From Crotophaga sulcirostris (Eukaryota; Chordata; Aves; Cuculiformes; Crotophagidae), in NCBI GenBank assembly GCA_013397455.1, contig VYZB01000336.1:905133-969132 (forward strand): a stretch of DNA of 64,000 nt, written 5' to 3'. Made by a program: the position numbers and the translations under genes. Every line of letters starts with the position of its first letter. The stretch's first letter is position 1. Of this stretch, positions 45,840 through 59,311 are shown one piece after another. The notes beneath the pieces are model-generated. The model did no database searches. It was given only the letters and a program-made list of their open reading frames with translations, and was not told where the DNA came from.

Positions 45840-46810
45840 GTTTGAGCCACTTGAGGTCATTTCCCCTCATCCCATCCCTTGTTCCTTGGGAGAAGAAACC
45901 ACCACACACCTCACCACAACCTCCTTTCTGGGAGCTGCAGAGAGGAATGAGGTTTCCCCTCAGCCTCCTCTTCACCAGGCTAAACAGCCCCAGGTCCCTC
46001 AGCTGCTCCCAGAACCCCTGGGCTCCAGACTCTTCCCCACCTCCATTCCCCTTCTCCAGATGATCTCTAGCCCATCAAGGTCCTTCTTGGAGTGAGGGAC
46101 CCAAAACTGAACCCAAGAGTCACAGTGAGTCCAGGGGTACAATCCCTTCCATGCTCCTGCTGGCTGCGCCATGGCTGATCCAAGCCAGGATACTGGTGGC
46201 CACCTTGGCCACTGCTGGCTCATGTTCAGCCACTGTTGACCAGCAAGCAGCTCCAGATCCTTTTCCAATGAGCATCTTTCCAGACACTCTTCCCCAAGCC
46301 TGGAGCTTTTCCTTCATGGAAGGGGTTGTCTAGCCCTGGCAGAGATTGCCCAGGGCATTGGTGGGGTCACCACCCCTGGGAGAGCCTCTCAGCAACGCCC
46401 ACATTCTGGTTGAAGGACTGTCCTTCACTTCTTCTGTAGCTTTGGAGTTGAGCCCCTTGGGTGGGTTTTCCACTTGGAACACCCTGGGCTGGAGAAAGAG
46501 AAGTGTCCTCTGAGGAGACCTAAAAGCTCCTCCAGTCTAACCATCAGCCCAACCCCACCATGCCTCTAAACCATGTCCCCAGGTGAAACATCTACACGTT
46601 TTGAAGCCCTCCAGGGATGGAGAGTCCACCACTGCCCTGGGCAGCCTCTTCCACTGCTTAATGACCCTTCCCAAGAAGGAACCTTGCCTGATATCCAACC
46701 AAAACCTCCCCTGGTGCAACTTGAGGCCATCTCCTCCCATCTCATCTCTTGTTCCTTGGGAAAAAAGCCCAGCAACCACCTCACCACCACCTCCTTTCAG
46801 GTGGTTGTAG
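45840..46810 (-). mobile_element. CR1 copies
   Basis: Minus 45840-46320 and 46500-46810. 46810-47040 is unique. Confidence 0.8.
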
Positions 46811-47039
46811 AGAAGGTAGAAGACAGTGATGATGGACGCAGCATAGAGTATGTGAAGCTGGGACATCAAACCACACTGATGCTCCATGCTCTAGAGCAGT
46901 GCTGACCCAAGGCTGTAGACACTAAGTGGACTCCAGCCTTTGGGTTCGTCTATCTTGGTTGGTCCCATACCTGTCGCTCAATATTTGCGTCGCCAAAGTC
47001 TGGAGCTTCTGCTCCATTAGGAAGTGCCACGCTTAGTGA

Positions 47040-47655
47040 AGTCATAGACTCATGGAATGGTTTGGGTTGGAAGGGACCTCAGAGCCCATCCAGTTCCATG
47101 GGAAGGGACATGTCCCACTGGATTGGGTTGCTCAAAGCCCAGCCTGGCCATCACAAAATCATGAAGGTTGGAAAAGCCCTCTAAGCTCATCCAGTCCAGC
47201 CATCAGCCCAGCCCCACCATGCCTGCTAAACCGTGTCCCCAGGTGCCCCATCTACATCGGTTTTGAACCCCACATGACAGACTTCAGAGCATGCTCACCT
47301 GAGACAAGTGCTCCTCGGTGTCTTGGGAACTTCATCAAAACCCATTGCTTTAACTGGTTTCTGAAGGCCACATTTTCTCGAACATTTGGGAGGTCAAAGG
47401 TTGTCCTACAGGCATTTGCACTTTAGAGGATTTATTAAAAGATGCCCGTGGCAGTAGGGTTGGAACTGGATGGGCTTTAAGTTCTTCCAACTGAAACCAT
47501 TCCATGATTCTGTGATCTCTGGACGTATTGAAAGCCAGCTTGGATGTGGTTTGGAGCACCATGATCCAGTGGGAGGTGTCCCTGTCCATGGCAGGGGGGT
47601 GGAACTGGATGGGCTTTGAGGTCCCTTCCAACCTCAACCATGGTTCTATCCATAT
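47040..47655. mobile_element. CR1 fragments
   Basis: Minus copies 47040-47280 and a plus copy 47455-47655. 47655-48200 is unique, with no recognised gene. Confidence 0.8.
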
Positions 47656-48199
47656 AGAATAAGAAAGCAGGCCCCAACATTGTACATCACTTTGGGACGC
47701 AGAACCCAACGTTCTCCACCCTCCTCATGCAAGAGGGTTTCATGGACAATCTGTACGCTAGAAGCAGCCTGATGTTTCTTACTCAACTTATGGACCTTCA
47801 GTGGTTCTTCTTTGGTTTTCTCTTAGGGATGCAACATGTCCTCTATTGAGCCTCTTTGAAGTGGTTCCTTCTGTTCTCCTGCCATAAGCATGTTTGATGT
47901 TTGTCTCCACCAACTCTGTGCTGTGCGTACTACTATGACTGTAGTTGGGTCCATCTTGAACACCAATCATATTTATGGTTAGAGAAGACCTTTGACTAGA
48001 CCTTGGGGCTTCCTGACCAATGTTCCTGGCCCTCTTGTTGTACCAAAGCACCTGTGGCTTCAAAACATACACCGCTGTCTGGGGTTGTGTCCATCCAGCT
48101 GACGAATGTATCTGCTGCCTTGGTTTCTCCACAGGTATTTTCAGAATAAAGTGGACATTTTTTTCAACCCGGTGGCTCAGATGTTCTGGGATGGGAAGG

Positions 48200-48980
48200 A
48201 GAGGCTTCTCCAAGGAGATAGGACCTCGTTAGCATCAACGGGAGATTTAGATGGGACATTTTCTTCACAGAAAGGGTTGTCCAGCGCTGGAAGAGGTTGC
48301 CCAGGGCGGTGGTGTAGCCACCATACCTGGAGGGCTTCAGAAAAAGTGTAGAAGCTCCAGCCCATCAAGGTCCTTCTTGGAACAAGGGGCCCAAAACTGA
48401 ACCCAGGATTCAAGGTGAGTCCAGGGGGACAATCCCTTCCCTGCTCCTGCTGGCCACCCCACGGCTGATCCAAGCCAGGATGCTGGTGGCCGCCTTGGCC
48501 ACTGCTGGCTCATGTTCAGCTGCTGTCGACCTGGACCTCAAGGTCCTTCTCCTCCAGACTGCTTTCCAGCAGCTCTTCCCCAAGCCTAGAGTTGCATGGG
48601 GTTGGTGTGATCGAAGTGGAAGGTCTTGACCTTGTTGAACCCCATCGTTGGCCTCGGCCCATAGATGCAGCCTGGCCATGTCCCTCTGTAGAGCCCAGGT
48701 TCTCTCAAGGAGGTCAACACTCCCACCCACCCTGGTGTCACCCACATGACTTGAGGAAGCACTTGATCTCCTCATCCAGATGGTGGATGAAGATCTTAAA
48801 CAGAGCCAGCCCCAACATTAAGCCCTGGGGACACGACTTACGACCGGCAGCCATCAGGGTGGCCTTCAGCCAACCAGCATGGCGGAGCTCCCACTCTGCA
48901 GTGGTGACTAAGCCCGTGCAACCTTGGCTCCTGCCCAAACATGTCCAACCAGTCTCACCGCAGTGTCACGCTTGACTTCG
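48200..48980. mobile_element. CR1 copies
   Basis: Plus 48200-48350 followed by minus 48355-48980, the latter covering the ORF2 C-terminal remnant. Confidence 0.8.
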
Positions 48981-49857
48981 CACCCGAACCTTCTCAATCA
49001 TGGAGTGACACCACACATGGACAACGCATCTAAAGTCACATTAGAGATGGAACTAACTCCAACTCGGTACCTTTGAGCCTTAGTTCAACATCAACTCTTT
49101 ATTGTCCCAGTGCTGCTCCATCCACACCATGAGGGTTTCAGAGATGGACCAGGGATGTGGCCATTCTTGGCTTCCCTCTGGTCCACAGAGGTAGAACATG
49201 AGGGTCTCCTCACTTGGAGACACCATTTAGGTCTTCTCAAGAGGGACTGCTGACCGCCACAGCACCTCTCCCACCTTAGGGAGGAGAAAAAACAGCCCCA
49301 CCTCCTGCAAAAAATGGATTTCAATCAGAAGGGAAGGCTTGAGGAACAACTTCATGCTCCTGCTGACGTGAGCAGAGCATGTCCATTCCCATGGCACGTC
49401 TTCAGGAAAGCAAGAGTTGGGTTCTCCCAGAGAGAGACTCACTCCTTCCTTGCCTGAGGACACCGTGGGCATGGGATTGAATGCTGGAGAAGAGCTGAGT
49501 CCCACCAAAAGGGCAACCAACTCAACCTTCACCTCATGGTCCATCCATCCCACAGCAGTGACCAGACAGTTGAAGGTTTATTTTTATGGTCACACCTAAA
49601 TGACAGTTGTGGTCAAAGTGTCTGCTGTGGTCTGTGTTTGTTGGAGCCTCTTCATGTAGAGGCTGCCTTTGCCATCCAGGATGACCTCACCACCTCTCGC
49701 CTTCATTCCAAGATTGGTCTTTCAAGTGGAGCTTCTGCTCCTCATGTTGTGGAGAGGCAGCACGTTCTGAAGGTGCTCTGTGGTAACAAAGAGGCTGTAG
49801 GAGTTCTGGGTTTCATCACACTAAGTCCTTCTAGGAAATGAACATCCAGATGTTCCC
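48980..49857 (-). other. Probable 3' UTR of CCDC68
   Basis: Unique sequence without CR1 follows the CCDC68 stop on the minus strand. It contains two AATAAA signals, at 49577 and 49098. No coding region is recognised. Confidence 0.5.
49577..49582 (-). terminator. AATAAA polyadenylation signal of CCDC68
   Basis: TTTATT on the plus strand reads AATAAA on the minus strand, 276 bases beyond the CCDC68 stop codon. A second AATAAA lies at 49098-49103 and could end a longer 3' UTR. Confidence 0.55.
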
Positions 49858-52800
49858 CTAGCTCTCTTGCTTCCTTAACCTGCTGAACATCAGGTAAGAG
49901 GATGCTCCCAAAGCTCCAAAATCACATGGGACGCTGCAGAGGGAAGGAGAAGACACTCAGACACCTTCATCTACCCAAACCAGGCTTAAACCCACCACAA
50001 CTGCATATAGAATCATTAAGGTTGGAGAAGACCTCCAAGATCATCCAGTCCAACCATATATGAAATAAGGCAGAGGTTTATGACTTGGATATGGAGGAGG
50101 TGGCTTCAAAAACCTGGAGGAGAAACTTCCATCCACATCTACTACAGGAAAGAAGTGTATCCACCAGGAAAGGCTCCCAGTTCATCTTGGGTGGATGGAC
50201 CAGCTTCTGCAGATGCCCACGGTTGATGGAGCACCCCCTCATCTGAGCTGGATGGTTGCATGGCTGTCAGAACGCATGCTACCACAACCACACCACCAGC
50301 TACTGCGTCTGAAGACCTTGTGGTTTTCCTCTCCTTTATAGAGATTATGATCACTGGAGGAGGAAGTCTGATTGCCCCCAGTGAGGTCCAACCTAGCTCA
50401 CTCCCAGCCCTACAAGGACACCAGAGGTGGCCTTCAAGAGCCATGGACTCTGCTGTTCCCATGTCACCAGGAACCTCCAAGGGGACTTACTCTGTCCAGA
50501 CAGCTTTGGAGATTTGAGCCTTGGGCTGGCCAGACCAGAAGTCCACTTTGTCCTTCAGTTCTTTATTCTACAAGGAAAAAGCGTAACATAGCAGACAAGA
50601 CTCAAGTCTGGATGCCACCTAGGACCTCCTGCTCCACCAGCATTGTAGTGACAAGTCCAGCAGTGTGAAGGCCACCTTGATCATAAAGAACAATTTGTGT
50701 TTTCTCATAGAAGCACAGAATCGTAAAGGTTGCAGAAGACCTCAAAGATCATCCAGTCCAACTGCCAGCCCAACATCACCATGTCTACATGAGTAGGAGG
50801 TGGTGGAGTCACCATACCCCGAGGTGTTTCAAAGCTGGGTAGCTGAGGTGCTCAGGGATCTGGTTTAGTGGTGGACAGGTATGGTTGGACTCGATGATCT
50901 CAAAGGTCTTTTCCAACCAATAGGTTCTATGGATCTAAGTGACACTGCCACATGGTTTTTGAAACCCTCCAGGGAGAGGAGACTCCACCACTGCCCTGGG
51001 CAGCCTCTGCCAGGGCCTCCCCACTCATTCTGTGAAGGAATTATTCCTACTGTCCAATCCAAACTTCCCCTGGAGCAGCTCAGGGCCAGGTCCTCTCATC
51101 CCATCACTTGTCCCTTGGGAGAAGAGACCAACACCCACCTCACCACAACCTTCTTTCCAGGAACTACTGAGGTCTCCCCTCAGCCTCCTCTTTTCTAGGC
51201 TAAACAGCCCCAGGTCTCTCAGCCACTCTCAGAACCTTTGTTCTCCAGACCCTTCCCCCACTCCGTTCCCTTTCTCCAGATGAGCTCCAGCCCATCAAGG
51301 TCCTTCTTCGAGTGAGGAACCCAAAACTGAACCCAGGATTCAAGGTGAGTCCAGGGGGACGATCCCTTCCCTGGTCCTGCTGGCCACCCCATGGCTGATC
51401 CAAGCCAGGATGCTGGTGGCTTTCTTTGCCACCTGGGAAACTGCTGGCTCATGGTCAGCTGCAGTCAACCAGGACCTCCAGATCCTTCTCCTGAAGGTAT
51501 CTTTCCAGCCACTCTTTCCCAAGCCTGGAGTGCTGTCTGGAGTTGGTGTGGCCCAGGAGTAGGACCCAGTACTTGGCCTTGTTGAACGCCATGCTCTCCA
51601 TTGAAGATAACTTTCCGATCTCACCTGAGCTTCCAGTGCTGACAGCTTCTCAGTCAGGTTCTCTATTCTTTTGTCTTGGCTTTTGAGCTCCTTGTTCAGT
51701 TCCTCAGCCTGAAGAGTCAGGAGATAAAGTTGGCAAGACATTTGAAGACTTCATACATCTAAACCATCTCTTTGTGGAGAAAAAGCTCAGCATTAAACAC
51801 CTCACCCTACCAGGTGACGATTCAAGATCCTGGTCTTTTTCCATAGAGAATCACGGAGTTGTTTGAGTTGGAAGGGACCTTAAAGCCCATACAGTTCCAA
51901 TCCCCCTGCAATGGGTAGGGACACCTCCCACTGGATCAGGGTGATCAAAGCCCAATCCAATCTGGCCTTCAACACCTTCAGGGGTGGGACAACAACCACT
52001 TCTCTGGGCAACCTGTGCCAGGGCCTCACCACCCTCATCATGAAGAATTTCTTCTAATCTAAATCTTCCCCATTCCAGTTTAAAGCCGTTCCCCCTCGTC
52101 CCATCACTGTTGGAAAAAGTCCATCCCCCGCTTTCTTGTAGACCCCCTGGAGAAAGGCTAGCACGCATTCTGCGAGGTGAGGGGAGTAGGGTGGGATCTC
52201 CTACATATGAAAGCAGCTGGTAAGTAAACCAGCTCATGTTCTACCATGACTTTTGGAATCAGGTTGATTGAATTTGGTTGGAGCCTTTCTAGGTTGTCAC
52301 CATGTTGGCTTTGCTCATGGCAGCAGCTTCATCTTGCTGATCGATGAGAAGCTTTGACACGAGCCAGTGAGGTGCACTCTTGGCCCAGAAAGCCATCTGT
52401 GTCCTGGGCTGTATAAGAAGTGTGGCCACCAAGGTGAGGGAGCAGATTCTGCCCCTCTACTCCACTCTGGTGAGACCTCACCTGGAGCTCTGCATGCAGT
52501 TCTGGAATCCCCAACATAAGGACATGGAGCTGTTGGAGCAAGTCCAGAGGAGGCTACGGAGATGATCCGAGGGCTGGAGCACCTTCTGTAGGAGGACAGT
52601 CTGAGAGAGTTGGAGTTATCCAGCCTGGAGAAGATAAGGCTCTGGGAAGACCTTAGAGCAGCTTCCAGTACCTGAATGGTCTACAAGAACGCTGGGGAGG
52701 GACTTTTTCCAAGGGCCTGGAGTGATGGGATGAGGGGGAATGACTTTAAAATGGAAGGGGGAAAAGTTAGATTAGAAGTTCTTCATGATGAGGGTGGGGA

Positions 52801-55800
52801 GACCCTGGCCCAGGCTGCCCAGAGCAGTAGTGGCTGCCCCATCCCTGGAGGTGTTCAAGGCCAGATTGGATGGGGCTTTCAGTCCCCTGATCTAGTGGAA
52901 GGTGTCCCTGCCCATGGCAGGGAGGTGGAACTGGATAGGCTTTGAGGTCCCTTCCAACCCAAACCATTCCATGATTGTATGATTCATGTAGAACCCAGGG
53001 TAGTTGCCTGCAGTGGAGCATCCCCATACAACCATGTGCCCTCTAGGACTGTGGATCCAGGAGCACTCTAGGAGGACTCAGAGGTCTGCCTGAAGTCACT
53101 GACTCCACCACAATGATCCCATATTTACAGTGATGTCATCTCCCTCTCAATGCTGAGATGCATAGGGATGTCTGAAGGCGGGGGGCACAAAGCCAAGCAC
53201 CATGTAACAAGCCACCAGCTTGTCCCCTCCACATGGGAATCCAAAGCCCAGCATCTCCCACTTCTTTTCCCAATGGCTGAAGACCCCCCTGGGTGGGAGA
53301 ACCACATCAGCCTGACCTCCTGGATGACGCCACGCAGGCCGTGGTGCTGTGCTTGGATCACATGCTGCAGATGGCCAATCTGTTCCTGTAGGGTGGAAAT
53401 CTGCTTCTGGAGATCCAGGCACCTGCAGGCAAGAGCAGAACCATTCCAGGTTCAATCCCCAGGGATTGCTGACCCAAAAGCCGCTTTCCCACCTCAAGAT
53501 CATCTCAAGAGCTCAGAATGATAGAATCGCACGGTTGAAAAAGACCTTTGAGATCATTGAGCCCAACCGTATGTGTCCAGTAGTGAATCAGATCCCTGAG
53601 GGCCTCATCTACGCATCTTCTAAACACCTCCAGGGATGGTGAGCCTACCATTTCTCTGAGCTTGATGCTAGCAAGGATGGCCCTGAAAATGCATGGCCAT
53701 AATTCCCACATAATTTCTTCATTGAGCAGAACAAGTAAAACCATAATTTGAGACTTACTTTGCCTGTAAGGACCACCCTGGCTGTTGATATGCAAATTAA
53801 TCAATAATGAAGGCTATGACCTAAACTACCACATGCACAGCGTCACCAAAGGACCATCACCTCCACCAGTGAGGAAAGGGAAGCAGGGCATGAAAGGTGT
53901 AAGGAGAAGTTCTAGGAATCTGAGCAGAACCAACATCTAAGAGCTGTAGGACATCAAGACGTATCTTGGATTCTTCAAGCAATCCTAGTGAATCAGTGTT
54001 TGAGCCAATTCATAGAATTATGGAATGGTTTGGGTTGGAAGGAACCTCAAAGCCCATCCAGTTCCATGCACAAAGACACCTACCAGTGGATCAGGGTGCT
54101 CCAAGTCCCATCCAACATGGCCCTCAACACCTCCAGGGATGGAGCAGCCAGCACTTCTCTGGGCAACCTGTGCCAGTGCCTCAGCACCCTCCCAGGAGAA
54201 CATTTCTTCCTAAGATCTCATCTCAATCTCCCCTCTTGCAGCTTCAAACCATCACCCTCGTCTTATCCCACCACTACCTGATCAAGAGCCCCTCCCCAGC
54301 CTTCCTGGAGCCCTTTGCCAGCTCACATTGAGCTTCTCCTCCTGCTTCTCCTCATGAACAACTGTACCACCAGAAGGAACATGAGCAAGTGGTTGTCTGC
54401 TACCCTACATGAAATGATCCCCCAGAAAGGACATCACATGCACTCACTTACCGTTTGCTGTCTCCATTGCTTGCCATCATCTCCTGAAGCTTCTTCTCAA
54501 ACGATGTTTTCTTCTCTGTCAGAGTTTTTTTCTCCTAAGGAAAGAACTCAAGTCATCTACAAACTCTTATCACATTTCTGGTGGGTCCATCAGAAGGAGA
54601 ACCGTGGTTTCGCTCTATGTCCGAAATCCAGCAGAAGTCACAAGTAACCACCTACATCAGTGCTTCAGCTCCTCAAGGTCCTTCTTGGAGCGAGTAACCC
54701 AACACTGAAACCAGGATTCGAGGTGAGTCCAGGGGGATGATCCCTCCCCTGCTCCCGCCGGCCACCCCATGGCTGATCCAAGCCAGGATGCTGGTGGCCT
54801 TCTTGGCCACCTGGGCCACTACTGGCTCATGTTCAGCCACTGTTGACCAGCACTACCAGGTCCTTCTCCTTCAGGCAGCTTTCCAGCCACTCTTCTCCGG
54901 GCCTGAAGCATTTCATGGGGTTGGTGTGACCCAAGTGCAAGACCCGGCGTTTGAACTGGTTTAACCTCATCCTGTTGGCCTCAACCCATGGATTCCACCA
55001 GCTAACATGCCCCAAACCCTGAAAGCAATTAACTCCTCTGAACCAGCTCCACCAGGGCAGGTTCTTCACCTTTGCTGACTCCTGGACATGAGGAGCGAGC
55101 AGACCTACCTCCTCCATCCTTTGCATGAGCTTCTCCATCTCTGCAATGTGGGTGCATCTCTCCCTGATGCGTTCAGCAAGGCAGCTGATGTCTTCTGAGC
55201 TTTGCTGGAGCTTCACTTCTTGTTGGAGGTTGAAGGCCTGAGGTGAAGAATGGCATTAATATGAGGGTGGTGGGACAAAGGTGGGGCTGCTACACCAGCT
55301 TTGAGCCAACTCTACTGACTTGATTCTAAGAATCAAGATTAAATGCAAAAGCATAGAATCATGGAAAGTTTTGGGTTGGAAGGGACTTCAAAGCCCATCC
55401 AGTTCCAACCCCCTGTGATGGGCAGGGACATCTTCAACCAGATCATGTTGAGTGCTTCCAGGGAAGGGTCCTCCACCACATCTCTGGGCAACCAGGGACT
55501 CACCATCCCCACAGGAGAACATTTCCTCCTAAGATCTCATCTCAATCTCCCCTCTTTCATCTTAAAACCATTCCCCCTCATCTTGTCCCACCACACCCTG
55601 ATCAAGAGACCCTCCCCACCTTTCCAAGAGGATCTTTTTTTCATACTAGAAGGTGCTCTAAGGTCTCCCTGGAGCTTTCTCTTCTCCAGGCTGAACAACC
55701 CCAACTCTCTCAGACTGTCCTCATTCAGGAGGTTCTGCAGCCCTCGAGTCATCTCCGTGGCCTCCTCTGGCCTCGCTCCAACAGCTCCATGTCCTTATGT

Positions 55801-58800
55801 TGGGGATTCCAGAATTGGACACAGGACTCCAAGTGGGGTCTCACCTGAGCAGAACAGAGGGGCAGAATCGCCTCCCTCCCTGCTGGTCCCAATGCTCTGG
55901 ATGCAGCCCAGGACACCGGTGGCTTTCTGTGCTGTGAGGGCACACTGCCAGCTCATGTGGATCTTCTCACCCACCACCACCCCAAGTCCTACTCCTCAGG
56001 GCTGCTCCAAATCCATTCTCCATCCAGCTGGCATTTGTTCTTGGGATTGCCCCGACCCAGGTGCAGGACCTTCCACTTGGCCTTGTTGAACCTCATGAGG
56101 TTCACACAGCGCCACCTCTCCAGCCTGTGAAAGTCCCTCTGGATGCCATCCCATTCTTCCGGCATGACATCTTCATCACTCTCATGTTCTTTTTAATTCA
56201 CTTTCCCCACTGCATCAGCAGAAGACACTCAGTAGCTCCTAGGTTGAAGTTTGCAGCCCAGAGAGCCAGGACGCATGTAGATACTTAGATAGTCAACAGG
56301 ATGGTCCTGTCCACATGTCAGGGAGGTTCGTACCTGTATTTGATGCTTCTCCTTCTCATGCCTTTTCTTCAGTTCTTCTGACTGAGTCTGGTAATCCTCG
56401 TAGAATTTCTGTGACGCAGATCTGAGAGCCTGGACACCTGCTTCTCGCGTGGCTTCCAGCTGGAAAGAGGAATAATAAAGCGTAATGGTTCGCGTTGGAA
56501 GAGACCTCAAACCCCATCCAGTTCCATGGGCAGGGCCACCTCCCACTGGATCAGGGGACTCAAAGCCCCACCAGGGATGGGGCAGCCACCACTTCTCTAG
56601 GCAAGCTGCGCCAGGGCCTCACCAACCTCACGGGAGAACTTCCTTCCTAAGATCTCGTCTCAGTCTCCCCTCCTGCAGCTTCAAACCGTTCCCCTCATCC
56701 CATCCCTGGTCAGGAGCCCCATCTGAACCCATAAAACCTGACCCAAACCCACCTTGATCTTCAGCACTTCATTTTCCCTGCTGACCAGCAGCAGCTGCTC
56801 TTCAGTTTCCATCATCGTTGTCGTCGTGGGACTGCAGCTCCAGCCACTGCCCTTTGCCTTGGCTTTATTGCCCAAGACCTGAGGAGGTTTCTAAAGGAAA
56901 TGGACATGGACATCATCATAAAAACAACAGAAAAGCAACTTCAGCCATCAATCTGATTAGAAGACCTGGCTTATTATAAAGAACCCTCTCCAGGAGACAC
57001 GGAGCAAGGGGCAGGTAGGGAATTGGGTCCAAGCAGCTCATGGAGCAGCTCCTCCAGTGTAGAGAATCACAGAATGGGTTGGACTGGAAGGGACCCCAAA
57101 ACCCATCCAGTTCCACCCCCCTGCCATGGGCAGTGACACCTCCCACTGGATCAGGGTGCTTCAAGACCCATCCAACCTGGCCTTGAACACCTCCAGGGGC
57201 AGCCACAACCTCTCAAGGAAACTTCTTCCAGTGCCTAAGTCAAATATTTCTCCCTTAGATCTTATCTCAGTCTCCACTCTTTGAGGTTCAAACCAGTCTC
57301 CCTTGTCCTATCCGACCACTCCATGATCAAGAGCCCCTCTCCAGCCTTCCTGGAGACCCTTTCAGTACAATAAGGCTGCTAGAAGGTCTTCTCTTCTCCA
57401 GGCTGAACAACTCAACTCTCTCAGCTTGTCCTTGTATGGGAGGTGCTCCAGCCCTCAGATCATCTCCGTTGCCTCCTCTGGACTCGCTCCAACAGTTGCA
57501 GCTGCCTAAAATACATGTGAGTAATTGTTGTCCAACACTTCCCACTCAAAGAACTACTATCACCCAGAGAAGATGTGGATGTCCCAGTCCTGAAGGTGTT
57601 GAAGGCCAGGTTGGATGGGGCTTTGAGCATCCTGATCCAGTGGAAGGTGTCCCTACCCATGGCAGGGGAGTTGGAACTGGATGGGCTTTGAGGTCCATTC
57701 TGACCCAAACAATTCCATGATTCCATGATCTCTGGAGATGTTGAAGGCCAGGTTGAATGGGGCTTGGAGCACCCTGATACAGTGGGAGGTGTCCCTGCCC
57801 GTGGCAGGGTTGGTGGAACTGAATAGGCTTTAAGGTCCCTTCCAGCCCAAACCACTACATGATTCTTGGCTCGAAGCAGCACAGCACAGAGAGGAGAAGA
57901 GGCAAAGGCATCCTAGGAGAACTTTGTGGAATGCAGGAAGGGAAGAGTCAATGGGATAGAAGGAGGCTATGAAAGAATCGATCACAACAGGTTTTTTTCT
58001 AAAAAAACTCCACCTGTTTTCTCCATTCCGCAAGCCTTTGGAAAGAGGATGGCCCTTTTATTGGAGGAGTTCTTCATTAACAAATGAACTCCATGGGATG
58101 TAACAAAAGGCTGTGTGAAGGTCAGCAAGCGGCTTATATCTGAGTGATGGCAGGCCCTCCTTGCCCGTGGCAGCCCAAACCAAACAGGAGACAAGCACTG
58201 AGCACACATTCTGGAGGATCAGGGAGGAGGAAAGTTGTTTAAGAAGTCAAAACCACTTTAAGTAAGTGGTTTTGGGCAAAGAGGAAGCCATTAGGAAGCA
58301 AATGGATCAGGAGATGTTAGGTCCAAATAGTTGAAATGTGCTAGAGTGACTATCGTGGAATCACGGAATGGTTTGGGTTGGAAGGAACCTTAAAAATCAC
58401 CCAATTCCAATCCCTCCTGCCATGGGCAGGGACACCTTTCACTGGATCAGGGTGCTCCAAGCCCCATCCAACCTGGCCTTGAGTACCTCCAGGGATCATA
58501 GCATGGTTTGGTTTGGAAGGAATCTTAAAGCCCATCCAGTTCCAACCCCCCTGCCATGGGCAGAGACGCGTCCCACTGGATCAGATTCCTCAAAGTAATT
58601 GGACTGGATGAGCTCCAGAAGGTCCTTCCAACTCCAACCATGATGTGATTCTGTTTTAGAGTGGTTGAACCTACCCTAAGTCAGCGTACACTATAATTAA
58701 GACGCTACTTCAAGGTCAGGTTGGATAGGGCAATGAGCAACCTCATCGAGTTGAAGGTGTCCCTGCTTACTGCAAGGGTTTGGAACTGGATGGGCTTTAA

Positions 58801-59311
58801 GGTCCTTTCCAACCCAACCCATTCCATGATTCTATGATCCCTGGAGGTGTTTAAGACCAGGTTTGATGGGGCTTGGAGAACCCAGATTCAGTGGATGGTG
58901 TTGCTGCCCATGGAACCGGATGGTCCCTTCCAACCCAAATCGTTCCATGATTTTACATTTCTATGTCCCTGCTCACCGCAGGGAGATTGCACTGGATGAC
59001 CTTCATGGTCCCTTCCAGCACAATCCATTCGATGTTTCTACTGCAGTGTAAATAGCATTTCTAGAATGGTTGAGTAGACCCAAAGGGTTTCCAAGTCCAT
59101 ATTGCCATGCAGGTCAGACTTTTTAGGTTTTCTCAACCTGTTTCCTACTCAAGCAAAGAAAGGAACTCAACAATGACACCTTCAGAAATACCTTTTTCAC
59201 ATATTCAGCTTCCTCCATGATTTGGGAACATGAGGAACCATAAAGGAAGTAGTTTCCCTCTGAGCCATGGTCTTCTTGTGTTATTTGCTCAGTGAGAAGC
59301 AGGGTGGTCAT
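49858..59311 (-). CDS. CCDC68: Coiled-coil domain-containing protein 68
   Basis: This centriolar subdistal-appendage protein is involved in microtubule anchoring (family knowledge). Coding exons on the minus strand, 5' to 3': 59311-59192, 56890-56753, 56459-56334, 55237-55109, 54534-54452, 53422-53317, 51708-51625, 50567-50491, 49933-49858. All have GT-AG borders and compatible phases, total 939 nt, 312 aa (human 335). Diagnostic segments are [11 protein letters not shown] near residue 37, [10 protein letters not shown] near 82, [45 protein letters not shown] and [14 protein letters not shown], ending [12 protein letters not shown]. Most of residues 70-285 is heptad-rich coiled coil. The human segment after YVKK (about 30 residues, IRTTLQKIRTQ and on) has no counterpart between 56891 and 59191; flanking exons are both phase 0, so the frame closes without it. 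An acceptor just 5' of the start (near 59335) implies an untranslated first exon further up. Confidence 0.93.
50700..51600. mobile_element. CR1 copies in a CCDC68 intron
   Basis: A short minus tail (50707-50770), a plus tail (50800-50935) and a long minus copy 50945-51600 between coding exons 50567 and 51625. Confidence 0.85.
51845..52990. mobile_element. CR1 copies in a CCDC68 intron
   Basis: Minus 51845-52150 and plus 52370-52990, between exons 51708 and 53317. Confidence 0.85.
53515..54335 (-). mobile_element. CR1 fragments in a CCDC68 intron
   Basis: Minus pieces 53515-53660 and 54005-54335, separated by unique AT-rich sequence. Confidence 0.8.
54665..54990 (-). mobile_element. CR1 fragment in a CCDC68 intron
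   Basis: A minus piece lacking the extreme 3' end, starting CTCAAGGTCCTTCTTGGAGCG. Confidence 0.8.
55350..56190 (-). mobile_element. Long CR1 copy in a CCDC68 intron
   Basis: It runs from ATAGAATCATGGAAAGTTTTGG through the entire 3' UTR into the reverse-transcriptase C-terminal region (CTTGTTGAACCTCATGAGGTTC). It is one of the longest copies in the window. Confidence 0.9.
56480..56720 (-). mobile_element. CR1 fragment in a CCDC68 intron
   Basis: Minus 3' piece between exons 56459 and 56753. Confidence 0.8.
57060..57875. mobile_element. CR1 fragments in CCDC68 intron 1
   Basis: Minus 57060-57490 and two plus pieces 57560-57875. 57880-58350 is unique; I searched it for the missing CCDC68 exon without success. 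Confidence 0.85.
58350..58980. mobile_element. CR1 fragments in CCDC68 intron 1
   Basis: Minus 58350-58600 and plus 58700-58980. Confidence 0.8.

Noticed and set aside
50562..50567. AATAAA on the minus strand
   Set aside because: It is the start of a CCDC68 coding exon (Asn-Lys), not a polyadenylation signal.
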